Source of the DNA: Odoribacter laneus YIT 12061 | Lineage (GTDB): Bacteria; Bacteroidota; Bacteroidia; Bacteroidales; Marinifilaceae | Length of the DNA: 64,000 nt | Direction of reading: 5' to 3' | Assembly: GCF_000243215.1 (NCBI RefSeq) | Contig: NZ_JH594596.1 | Location: 1,118,465-1,182,464 of the forward strand | Program-made: the position numbers and the translations under genes | The notes under the pieces: model-generated | The model's database searches: none | What the model was told of the DNA's origin: nothing | The model's input: the letters and a program-made list of their open reading frames with translations, nothing else | Shown: positions 29,551-36,810 of the stretch, one piece after another | Layout: the number at the start of each line of letters is the position of its first letter | Position numbering within the stretch: the first letter of the stretch is position 1

Positions 29551-30510
29551 TTAATCTGTTGTAAATCCCAAAGCCTTCACTTTAACCATATCTTCTTTTA
29601 CCTGCGAACCGATTGTCGTCAGCAAATCACCTACGATCGCAGCATTGATTCCGGCTTGTATGGCTTCTTCTTCTATATGCCGAATCAGCATTCTTCCTCC
29701 GGCAAAACGCAAAAAAGCCGTCGGATTGATAAAACGGAACAGTGCTATCGTCGTTAATATCTCCTCGTCTTTTAAAGGAGGCATCTTCTCTAAAGGAGTG
29801 CCGGGTATAGGGTTAAGCACATTGATCGGAATAGATTTTATACATAAGTCCCTCAAAGTAATAGCCAGGTCTATCCGATCTTCCATCTGCTCCCCCATTC
29901 CGATAATCCCTCCGGAGCATACTTCCATCCCTACTTCCCGGGCCGCATGTATAGTCTCCATTTTATCCGCTGTCGTATGAGTCGTACACAATTGAGAAAA
30001 ATAATGGGGAGATGTTTCCAGATTACAATGGTAACGAAGTATTCCCGCTTCTTTTAAGCGCTGCAACTGGGATTTTTTCAACAATCCCATGGAAGCACAC
30101 AAATGAATATCTGCTTTTTCCTTTATTTTCCGGGCATATTCACAAATCTTATCGACGTTTCTGTCAGAAAGGGCACGCCCGCTAGTCACAAAGGAAAATT
30201 TATCCACTCCGTAAGCTGCATTGGACAATGCCAGTTCTATACAAGTTTGTTCGTCTATCAATTCGTACTCCTGTATATGCGTCTTAAAGACAATAGATTG
30301 AGCACACCATTTACAATTTTCCGAACATCGTCCGGAACGGGCATTAATGATGGAACAAGTGTCAAAGTGACGGCCGCATTTCTGATCCCGTATCTCACCC
30401 GCTGCTTTATATAAAGCCATCTTATCCGTTAATTCACTTAGCTTTATCGCTTCCTCCCGGGTCAATTGTCCCCCCTCCAATACTTTTTTTTGCAATGTAG
30501 AAACCAACAT
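29551..30510 (-). CDS. bioB: Biotin synthase (radical SAM)
   Basis: BioB inserts sulfur into dethiobiotin using two Fe-S clusters. The 319-residue protein has the radical-SAM cysteines C62, C66 and C69 (RCSENCKWCAQS) and YHCNLETSP near 160, whose Cys binds the sacrificial [2Fe-2S] cluster. It is the first recognised biotin gene of the operon and begins 9 bp after the stop of an unknown small gene. Its substrate dethiobiotin needs BioD, which is not encoded nearby. Confidence 0.96.
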   Translation of the reverse strand: MLVSTLQKKVLEGGQLTREEAIKLSELTDKMALYKAAGEIRDQKCGRHFDTCSIINARSGRCSENCKWCAQSIVFKTHIQEYELIDEQTCIELALSNAAYGVDKFSFVTSGRALSDRNVDKICEYARKIKEKADIHLCASMGLLKKSQLQRLKEAGILRYHCNLETSPHYFSQLCTTHTTADKMETIHAAREVGMEVCSGGIIGMGEQMEDRIDLAITLRDLCIKSIPINVLNPIPGTPLEKMPPLKDEEILTTIALFRFINPTAFLRFAGGRMLIRHIEEEAIQAGINAAIVGDLLTTIGSQVKEDMVKVKALGFTTD

Positions 30511-30519
30511 ATTTAATCA

Positions 30520-30861
30520 TTAAAAAAGGGATATACAGTGTTTCACCGTCATATCCCCCAGTTTATATTTCTTTTCTCTATCATTTTTGTTTTCATCAGG
30601 ACATACCTCACCTGCAAAAGCCAGATTACACCTTTCCCTTATCTCCTTCCAAACCGGACAATTTTCTTCAGCTTCTGCACAAGTATCTCTATTTACCATA
30701 ATTCCCCGCCGGGCAGCTTTTAGCAAAACACTGCCATACATATGCAACGCTAAAACTGAAATACATATATTCTTTCCTAAAGCGGCAAATACAGCAAAAC
30801 CTTTCCTACTCCAACAAGAAAAGTATACCTTGCTCCTATTTGAATTTATGTATTGCTTCAT
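30520..30861 (-). CDS. Unknown small protein leading the biotin operon
   Basis: This 113-residue ORF ends 9 bp before bioB on the same strand, so it is probably the first gene of the biotin operon. Its N-terminal half contains WSRKGFAVFAALGKNICISV. I recall WSRKxYAxFxSLGK-type segments in short Bacteroidetes proteins, often near transport or cofactor genes, but this is from memory. The C-terminal half has several cysteines (RDTCAEAEENCPVWKEIRER and on). No signal peptide or clear membrane helix is evident. An in-frame ATG at 31008 would add 49 residues of poor character; I prefer 30861. Function is unknown. Confidence 0.6.
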   Translation of the reverse strand: MKQYINSNRSKVYFSCWSRKGFAVFAALGKNICISVLALHMYGSVLLKAARRGIMVNRDTCAEAEENCPVWKEIRERCNLAFAGEVCPDENKNDREKKYKLGDMTVKHCISLF

Positions 30862-31100
30862 TCTTTTTTTCTTTATGACTGAAATCAGGCTTTCGGTCTT
30901 AAACGTCTTGACAAAGGAGCGGCAAGTTACTAAAATTTTGTGAAAATAAGGCACATTACAAATTTTATCCGTTTCTTTTCCCTTTCGACCTGCCCTTTCC
31001 AAACCCAAGAACGGATAACGGCTGTTTTATAAACCATTTTTTTTTAGTAATATTGCTGTTAGACGTTTTCAGCATTCGGATAATAGAAAAATAACTTCCT

Positions 31101-34076
31101 ATGGAAAAAATCGATTTACAACGTATTTATAAAAGGAAAAAAACAGACCGGGATATTTTTCAGGAACTCATGGCTTTCAAAGTAAAAGAAATCCTACTCA
31201 TTGCCAATTATTATGATGCTTATACCATTGAAAGGGAAGGACAATTTACAGATAAGGTATACGGTGAATATTTGCAGGTCAATCTCTATACAGCTCCCCG
31301 CTTTATTTCCGTAGCCAGTGAAGAAGAAGCCTTGGACGTATTGGCAAAGCGGAAAATTCATCTGATCGTTATCATGGCAGGTCTGGACAAACAAACACCT
31401 CAATTGATCAGTCTGCATCTAAAGAGTAAATACAAAGATATTCCGCAGTTGATGCTCGTGAATAACAATGCGGATTTAGCTTATTTCGACAGCATTGAAG
31501 ACCAACTCAGTCAGAGTATAGAACGGATCTTTGTCTGGAACGGTTCCACCAAGATTTTTTTGGCTATGGCCAAATACATCGAAGACAAGGTGAATTTAGA
31601 GACGGATACCCGCTTAGGAGATATACGGGTTATTCTGTTGGTAGAAGATTCCATACGTTATTATTCCCGCTATCTTCCTTTGTTGTACAGTGAGATCGTC
31701 ACCCAGACACAGGAACTGATCCGCAATGAACCGGAAAATGACGAGCTAAGTCTGATCATGAAGATTCGGGTACGCCCCAAAGTAATACTTGTGAGTACAT
31801 TCGAGGAAGGTGTAGCCATCATCGACAAATACCGGGACAATTTACTCTGCGTTATTTCAGACGTAAAATATAGCCGTAATGGCGTAGAAGACGAAGATGC
31901 AGGGGTCGATCTGATTGAATATACCCATCAGGCGGACGACAAAATTCCCTGCCTGTTGCAAAGCCACGACGTGGAAAATGCCAAACGGGCCAAGGCGGTT
32001 AATGCTGAATTTATCAACAAAAATTCTGTAACCCTATCACATGAAATTACTCGTTTTATTAAAGAAAAACTGGGATTCGGAGATTTTATTTTTAAAAATA
32101 GTTCGGGAAAACCGATTGACAAAGCCAGTTCTATAGAAGAATTCAAGCATAAATTAACCACCATCCCCGATGAAAGTTTAAAATACCACTCCATTCGCAA
32201 CGGTATTTCCACCTGGTTTATGGCCAGAGGTCAAATCAGTCTGGCAAAGCGTCTGAGACGATACCGGTTTGAAGATTTTAAAACAGTAGATGAAATCCGT
32301 CGATTTATCCTTCAGGTTTTTGAAGGCTATGAATTAAAAAAAATCAGGGGCAGGATTATCAATTTCCGTCCTCAGCTGGTGAACAGTAATCGTTATATCG
32401 TCAGTTTGGGCAAAGGATCTTTCGGAGGAAAAGGCAGGGGAATGGCTTTTTTATCCAATTTTATAGAAAATGTGTCCTTTAGAAAGTTAATCCCTGAATT
32501 GAAAATTGCCATTCCGAAAACAGCTATCATCGGAGTGGAAGAATATGATAACTTTATAGAAATCAACAATTTAATTCAGACTATATATACAGAGAAAAAC
32601 TATGAGATAGTTAAAGATGCTTTTATCAGAGGTAGTCTTTCCCTCCAACTGAGACAGAAATTGAGAAGTTACCTGGAAATCATGAAAAGGCCGTTAGCGA
32701 TCCGCTCTTCCGGGCTTTTTGAAGATTCTCTCAGCCAGCCATTTGCCGGCGTTTATGCTACTTATCTTATTCCCAATAACCATCCCGATCTGGAACGTCG
32801 TTTACAGGAATTAGAGACCGCTATCAAACTTGTATATGCTTCGATATATACGGACGATTCCCGGGCTTATTTTAATGCAATCGACTATGTGATCGAAGAA
32901 GAAAAAATGGCTGTCATCATTCAGGAAGTGGTTGGCCAGGAACATAATGGCAAATACTACCCGAATGTGAGCGGAGTGGCTCAGTCCTATAATTTTTACC
33001 CTTTTTCTTATATCAAGCCGGAAGACGGTTTTGCTGTCATAGCTGTCGGTTTAGGGGCCTATGTGGTGGGAGGTGAAAAAACATACCGTTTCTGTCCGCG
33101 TTATCCCCGTTTACAGCTGGCTTCTATTCAGGATATGATGCGGGATTCTCAGAAATATTTTTACGCCATCGACTTAGGGCGCTCGGATTACGATCTGGCT
33201 AAAGACGGGGAACAGGCGGCTATTACTTCTTACGATTTGAAAGAAGCCGAGGCTGACGGAACCTTGACATACAGCGCTTCTGTATATGATTTTCTGAATG
33301 AACGGATCGTATACGATTTCAATAGCCGGGGCAGCCGGATTGTCAATTTCCCAGGACTTCTGGAATATGATCAGATTCCTTTGCCTAAAACATTGGACAT
33401 TTTACTCGACATCTTTTCCCAGGCAATGGGTTCTCCGGTTGAAATAGAATTTTCATTGAATATCGAGAATCAAATACCTACTCTTTATCTATTACAGATC
33501 AAACCCTTGATAAAAAATGATTTTTGGGTGGATATCGACCAATTGCCTATTGATACACAACGGATGTTGATGCGGGCGACAAAAGGAATGGGAAACGGTA
33601 AAATAGAAAATATTCAAGATGTCATTTACATCGATCCGGATAAGTTCAATCGTTTGAAAACAGAGGAAATGGCCGAAGAAATTAAAAGCTTAAATCAAAA
33701 GATGACAGCTCTCGACCGGAATTACCTGCTGATCGGACCGGGACGTTGGGGAACCCGCGATCCTTTGACCGGTATTCCGGTTACCTGGTCGGATATTTCC
33801 AAAGCTCAGGTGATTGTCGAACAAGGATTGAAAGACTATCCTCTGGATGCTTCATTGGGTTCCCATTTTTTCCATAACGTTACCTCTATGAAAGTCGGTT
33901 ATTTTGCTATTCCCTACGACTCGGGAGATTCTTTTATCAATTTTGATATTTTAAAAAAACAAGAAACAGTAGAAGAATTAAAATATGCCCGGCATATTCG
34001 TTTCACCGCCCCTTTGACGATACTCATGGACGGTAAAAAACAAACGGCTGTCATCCTTTATGGAGAAAATGAATGA
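31101..34076 (+). CDS. Receiver-like/PEP-synthase ATP-binding domain hybrid protein
   Basis: The 991-residue protein combines signalling and nucleotide-binding parts. Residues about 28-160 look like a degenerate receiver fold. A second receiver-like domain spans about 173-330, with an Asp-bearing strand end (VISDVKYS, D254). The PPDK/PEP-synthase N-terminal domain covers about 400-800: GKGSFGGKGRG near 437, RPLAIRSSGLFEDS near 535 and LLQIKPL near 797. A C-terminal domain with GPGRWGTRDPLTGIP near 880 follows. The phosphohistidine swivel domain and the PEP-binding barrel of true PEP synthases are absent. It is likely an ATP-dependent phosphotransfer or regulatory protein. The gene is monocistronic and divergent from the biotin operon. 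Confidence 0.75.
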   Translation: MEKIDLQRIYKRKKTDRDIFQELMAFKVKEILLIANYYDAYTIEREGQFTDKVYGEYLQVNLYTAPRFISVASEEEALDVLAKRKIHLIVIMAGLDKQTPQLISLHLKSKYKDIPQLMLVNNNADLAYFDSIEDQLSQSIERIFVWNGSTKIFLAMAKYIEDKVNLETDTRLGDIRVILLVEDSIRYYSRYLPLLYSEIVTQTQELIRNEPENDELSLIMKIRVRPKVILVSTFEEGVAIIDKYRDNLLCVISDVKYSRNGVEDEDAGVDLIEYTHQADDKIPCLLQSHDVENAKRAKAVNAEFINKNSVTLSHEITRFIKEKLGFGDFIFKNSSGKPIDKASSIEEFKHKLTTIPDESLKYHSIRNGISTWFMARGQISLAKRLRRYRFEDFKTVDEIRRFILQVFEGYELKKIRGRIINFRPQLVNSNRYIVSLGKGSFGGKGRGMAFLSNFIENVSFRKLIPELKIAIPKTAIIGVEEYDNFIEINNLIQTIYTEKNYEIVKDAFIRGSLSLQLRQKLRSYLEIMKRPLAIRSSGLFEDSLSQPFAGVYATYLIPNNHPDLERRLQELETAIKLVYASIYTDDSRAYFNAIDYVIEEEKMAVIIQEVVGQEHNGKYYPNVSGVAQSYNFYPFSYIKPEDGFAVIAVGLGAYVVGGEKTYRFCPRYPRLQLASIQDMMRDSQKYFYAIDLGRSDYDLAKDGEQAAITSYDLKEAEADGTLTYSASVYDFLNERIVYDFNSRGSRIVNFPGLLEYDQIPLPKTLDILLDIFSQAMGSPVEIEFSLNIENQIPTLYLLQIKPLIKNDFWVDIDQLPIDTQRMLMRATKGMGNGKIENIQDVIYIDPDKFNRLKTEEMAEEIKSLNQKMTALDRNYLLIGPGRWGTRDPLTGIPVTWSDISKAQVIVEQGLKDYPLDASLGSHFFHNVTSMKVGYFAIPYDSGDSFINFDILKKQETVEELKYARHIRFTAPLTILMDGKKQTAVILYGENE

Positions 34077-34102
34077 GGAAAGGATAAATTAAAAGTGCTC
34101 AA

Positions 34103-34134
34103 CAGGAAACGAAGGGAACGCTTATCGTTTCCTG
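34103..34134 (+). terminator. Stem-loop after the receiver/PEP-synthase-like gene
   Basis: CAGGAAACGA (34103-34112) pairs perfectly with TCGTTTCCTG (34125-34134), a 10-bp stem with a 12-nt loop. It is followed by A-rich rather than T-rich DNA, so terminator function is uncertain. Confidence 0.45.
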
Positions 34135-34194
34135 AAAAAGTCAGAAAAGCCTAGGTTTAATTTGCTTTTTTATTTTTTCTCAGGTATTCCTCCG

Positions 34195-34386
34195 CCTTAT
34201 TTCGGGAAAGAGCTGGAGGCTCCGTTCGCTATTTTGTATAGTCAGTCTCCCCTAAAACGCAGATGCTTCCTCCTTTTAGTCACACTTCGTGTGCCTAACG
34301 TCGGCGGACAACCCTGCGTTTTTTAACAGTACGACTTCCTGACAAAATTACGCTCTCTCCCGCCATACCTCTTTCCCGAAACAAGG
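34195..34386 (+). repeat. Structured unit A (plus orientation)
   Basis: This 192-nt unit folds as nested stems: P1 34195-34212 with 34369-34386 (17 of 18 pairs), P2 34231-34237 with 34342-34348, P3 34254-34262 with 34314-34322 (AAAACGCAG/CTGCGTTTT) and P4 34281-34285 with 34289-34293 (CACAC/GTGTG). Two segments between stems, CTTCCTCCTTTTAG (34266-34279) and CCTAACGTCGGCGGACAA (34294-34311), are identical in unit B. It may be a structured RNA or a hairpin recognised as single-stranded DNA. Confidence 0.75.
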
Positions 34387-34460
34387 CTCCGGCTCCAAAC
34401 ACAGGAACTTTGAGAAAACATTTAAAGAAGCGACGAGGGGAGGATTTGGCGGGCATCGGA

Positions 34461-34650
34461 GGTCATTTGTGTTTTTCAGTCATTGCGGGAAGGAGCGTCT
34501 TTCTGTGCGAAAGCGGAGTGTGAAAAAACACCATTTGTCCGCCGACGTTAGGCAGGCTTTGCCTGTCTAAAAGGAGGAAGTTTTGGTGTTTTAACGGAGC
34601 TTGAGCTTACAGAAAAGCGAGTGAAGCACGACTGAAAAACACAAATGACC
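34461..34650 (-). repeat. Structured unit B (minus orientation), diverged copy of unit A
   Basis: Read on the minus strand, this 190-nt unit aligns almost without gaps to unit A across the interior. P1 is a perfect 21-bp stem (34461-34481 with 34630-34650) with a sequence unrelated to that of A. P2 is 34500-34506 with 34609-34615. P3 is AAAACACCA/TGGTGTTTT (34525-34533, 34584-34592). P4 is CAGGC/GCCTG (34553-34557, 34561-34565). The two conserved segments lie at 34567-34580 and 34535-34552. Stem changes relative to A keep pairing. Confidence 0.75.
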
Positions 34651-34707
34651 GGAGAAGGGAGAACAAATTAAACCTACATTTGATTACCTAAATCGACCAG
34701 CCTTGAA

Positions 34708-34739
34708 TTTGTCTCTATTCTGAGTTTATGTTATCTTTG
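34708..34739 (+). promoter_or_regulatory. Promoter of the queCDE operon
   Basis: TTTG (34708-34711), a 20-nt spacer and TATCTTTG (34732-34739) match the Bacteroidetes housekeeping consensus exactly. Transcription would start near 34746, about 11 nt before the queC ATG. Confidence 0.75.
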
Positions 34740-34756
34740 TCCGCAAAAGAACGGGA

Positions 34757-35431
34757 ATGAAAAAAGCGATTGTATTGTTATCAGGGGGGCTCGATTCTTC
34801 TACAGCTCTTTACGTAGCTAAAAACGAAGGATTCGATGAAGTATATGCCCTTACTTTTGAATACGGGCAAAAACACGATAAAGAAATTGAAAGTGCCAAG
34901 GCAGTTGCTCGGGCGGCAGGGGTAAAAGAACACAAATTTGTCCGCTTACTGTTGAATCAATGGGGAGATTGTTCGTTGACAAATCCAGCCGTACAAATCG
35001 ATAAGGGCAATGTCAACCGTACAGACATTCCGGCAACGTATGTGCCGGCCCGGAATATGGTCTTTCTTTCCGTTGCAGCTTCCTATGCCGATGCACTGGA
35101 AATCAGCGATCTGTTTATCGGAGTGAGTGAAACAGATTATTCCGGCTATGTCGATTGCCGGGAAAGCTTTATAAAAGCCATGGAAGAAGCCGTTAATCTC
35201 GGTACGGTACTGGGGGCAGAAAAGAAGCGGAGAATCACCATTCATGCTCCTTTTTTACATATGACCAAAGCTGACGAAATTCGGTTAGGAATAAAATTAG
35301 GTGTGGATTTCAGCTTGACGTGGAGTTGTTACCGGGGAGAAGAAAGACCTTGCGGCACTTGTGATAGTTGTCTTCTGCGAGCCAGGGCTTTCGCTGAGGC
35401 AGGAATAGAAGACCCTCTTCTGAAAAAATAA
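34757..35431 (+). CDS. queC: 7-cyano-7-deazaguanine (preQ0) synthase
   Basis: QueC converts 7-carboxy-7-deazaguanine and ammonia to preQ0, using ATP. The 224-residue protein has the PP-loop LLSGGLDSSTAL at residues 7-18 and the C-terminal zinc cysteines in CYRGEERPCGTCDSC (C-x8-C-x2-C-x2-C). It starts a tight queC-queD-queE operon, with queD 5 bp downstream. The product feeds queuosine or related deazaguanine modifications. Confidence 0.96.
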   Translation: MKKAIVLLSGGLDSSTALYVAKNEGFDEVYALTFEYGQKHDKEIESAKAVARAAGVKEHKFVRLLLNQWGDCSLTNPAVQIDKGNVNRTDIPATYVPARNMVFLSVAASYADALEISDLFIGVSETDYSGYVDCRESFIKAMEEAVNLGTVLGAEKKRRITIHAPFLHMTKADEIRLGIKLGVDFSLTWSCYRGEERPCGTCDSCLLRARAFAEAGIEDPLLKK

Positions 35432-35436
35432 AAGTT

Positions 35437-35979
35437 ATGATTATCCGAAAATTATTTAAATTCGAAGGAGCCCATATTGTCCGGAATTGTTCTTCTCAGC
35501 AATGCCGGGAAAATATACACGGTCATTCTTATATCGTAGAAGTGTTCATTCGTTCCGATAAACTGGATCGCGGTTGCATGGTCATGGATTTCAGTTTGCT
35601 GGATAAAGTAAAGATGTTTATCGAAAGTTTTGACCACACTTATTCACTTTGGAAAGGTGAGGCAGAAGAATTGAAACATTTTATTTATAAATATAATCGT
35701 CGGGTAGCGGAATTTCCCCTTTCCCCTTCTGCCGAAGGATTTGCCCTTATCTTTCTCTATGTCATAGATCTGATCCTGAAAAATACCCGTTTCGAAAACG
35801 GAGAAGGCAACATAGAAGTCTCCTCTGTACGGGTGCATGAGACAGCAACGGGGTATGCCGAAGCATTCCGGGAAGATTTACAAGAGGTACATTTTTCTGT
35901 GCGGGATATACACTTTTCTCCGGGAATTACAGAACAATGGAAAACAGCCGATTGGTGGGAAAAATTAATAAACGCCTGA
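35437..35979 (+). CDS. queD: 6-carboxytetrahydropterin synthase, extended form
   Basis: QueD makes 6-carboxy-tetrahydropterin from dihydroneopterin triphosphate, the first dedicated step to preQ0. The zinc histidines are visible in FEGAHIV and IHGHSY and the catalytic-site Cys in SSQQCREN, and FDHTY and VHETATGYAE match the C-terminal core. At 180 residues it is about 40-60 longer than typical QueD; the extra part lies in the middle (about 65-110). It lies between queC and queE, which supports the pathway call. Confidence 0.92.
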   Translation: MIIRKLFKFEGAHIVRNCSSQQCRENIHGHSYIVEVFIRSDKLDRGCMVMDFSLLDKVKMFIESFDHTYSLWKGEAEELKHFIYKYNRRVAEFPLSPSAEGFALIFLYVIDLILKNTRFENGEGNIEVSSVRVHETATGYAEAFREDLQEVHFSVRDIHFSPGITEQWKTADWWEKLINA

Positions 35980-35984
35980 GTTTT

Positions 35985-36800
35985 ATGTTGCATCTGGCCA
36001 AAGACGGTATCTTTCCCATTGTCAAAGACGCGGCAGGGCATCCCCTCTCCTCCCTTCCGGCCTCGGGTTTCCCCTTTGCGGGGACCATCCAGGGGGAAGG
36101 AAAGTTATGTGGAATACCTTCTCTTTTTGTGAGAGTTGCCGGTTGTAATTTACATTGCCATTGGAGCACTTCCGAGGGAAAATTAACGGAATGCGATACG
36201 GCCTATGCCGCATATCGTTTACAAAATACTTTTTCTCTGGAAACAGAAGAAATTTGTAGACTCATCCGGGCTAATACAGAAAATTTGGATCATATCGTGA
36301 TTACCGGAGGTGAACCTTTTTTACAGGCGGATGCACTCACAAACTTATGTAAAGCTTTAAAACAAAGCCGGAAATACCACGTGAGCATAGAAACAAATGC
36401 CACCTTATACGACAAAGATTTGGTGGAACAAATCGATTTTTTCAGTCTTTCACCTAAATTAAGCAGCTCCCAGTCCCCTGCTTTCTCCGGAAAACAAAAA
36501 TCAGGAGTCCCCCTGAACCCTCTTTGCATTCAGCAATTCATAGACCATGCCCGTTCGAATGGAAAAGATTTCCAATTAAAATTCGTATATACAGCAACAA
36601 AAGATATTCAAGAAATTAAGACCCTGCTTTCCTCCCTGAAAAAGTGGCATAAATCGGATATACTTCTTATGCCTTTAGGAACCATTCCCACTGAAGTTCA
36701 AGCTCATAGCCGGGAAACACTCCGCCATTGTCTGCAAAACGGATGGAGGTATTGCGACCGGTTACATCTCACCTTATTTGGTCCGAAAGAAGGAGTTTAA
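35985..36800 (+). CDS. queE: 7-carboxy-7-deazaguanine synthase with unusual cysteine spacing
   Basis: QueE is a radical-SAM enzyme that rearranges carboxytetrahydropterin to 7-carboxy-7-deazaguanine. The 271-residue protein has TIQGEG near 36-41, ITGGEPFLQ near 105 and a late LSPKLS motif. The cluster cysteines are C54, C58 and C70 (GCNLHC, then ECDTAY), so the usual CxxxCxxC has become Cx3Cx11C through about nine extra residues. An ATG at 35937 would overlap queD by 43 bp; the ATG at 35985, 5 bp after the queD stop, gives a better N terminus and is used here. Confidence 0.9.
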   Translation: MLHLAKDGIFPIVKDAAGHPLSSLPASGFPFAGTIQGEGKLCGIPSLFVRVAGCNLHCHWSTSEGKLTECDTAYAAYRLQNTFSLETEEICRLIRANTENLDHIVITGGEPFLQADALTNLCKALKQSRKYHVSIETNATLYDKDLVEQIDFFSLSPKLSSSQSPAFSGKQKSGVPLNPLCIQQFIDHARSNGKDFQLKFVYTATKDIQEIKTLLSSLKKWHKSDILLMPLGTIPTEVQAHSRETLRHCLQNGWRYCDRLHLTLFGPKEGV

Positions 36801-36810
36801 CCGGAATATT

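Larger units (their letters stand above)
34152..34676. repeat. 525-bp element bounded by 13-bp terminal inverted repeats
   Basis: TAGGTTTAATTTG at 34152-34164 is the exact reverse complement of CAAATTAAACCTA at 34664-34676. The outer TA at each end would fit a TA target duplication, as in IS630/mariner-type MITEs. No transposase is encoded inside. The flanks beyond TA show no longer duplication. Whether it is mobile is inferred. Confidence 0.6.
34077..34756. other. Intergenic island with nested inverted repeats
   Basis: This 680-bp gap holds no credible gene. It contains a hairpin after the preceding gene (34103-34134), an element bounded by 13-bp inverted repeats (34152-34676) with two inverted structured units inside, and the queC promoter (34708-34739). 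The left part is pyrimidine-rich and the centre is richer in G+C than the surroundings. Confidence 0.75.

Noticed and set aside
30870-31000. BirA-type biotin operator before the bio operon
   Set aside because: Only loose TTGT/ACAA half-sites are visible, with wrong spacing against the TTGTAAACC-N15-GGTTTACAA model.
30862-31008. N-terminal extension of the biotin-operon lead ORF to an ATG at 31008
   Set aside because: The added 49 residues are basic and unordered and extend into the divergent promoter region; the ATG at 30861 is the more plausible start.
34323-34524. Possible degraded gene between the two structured units
   Set aside because: No frame gives a recognisable protein; the sequence is better explained by the paired stems of the units.
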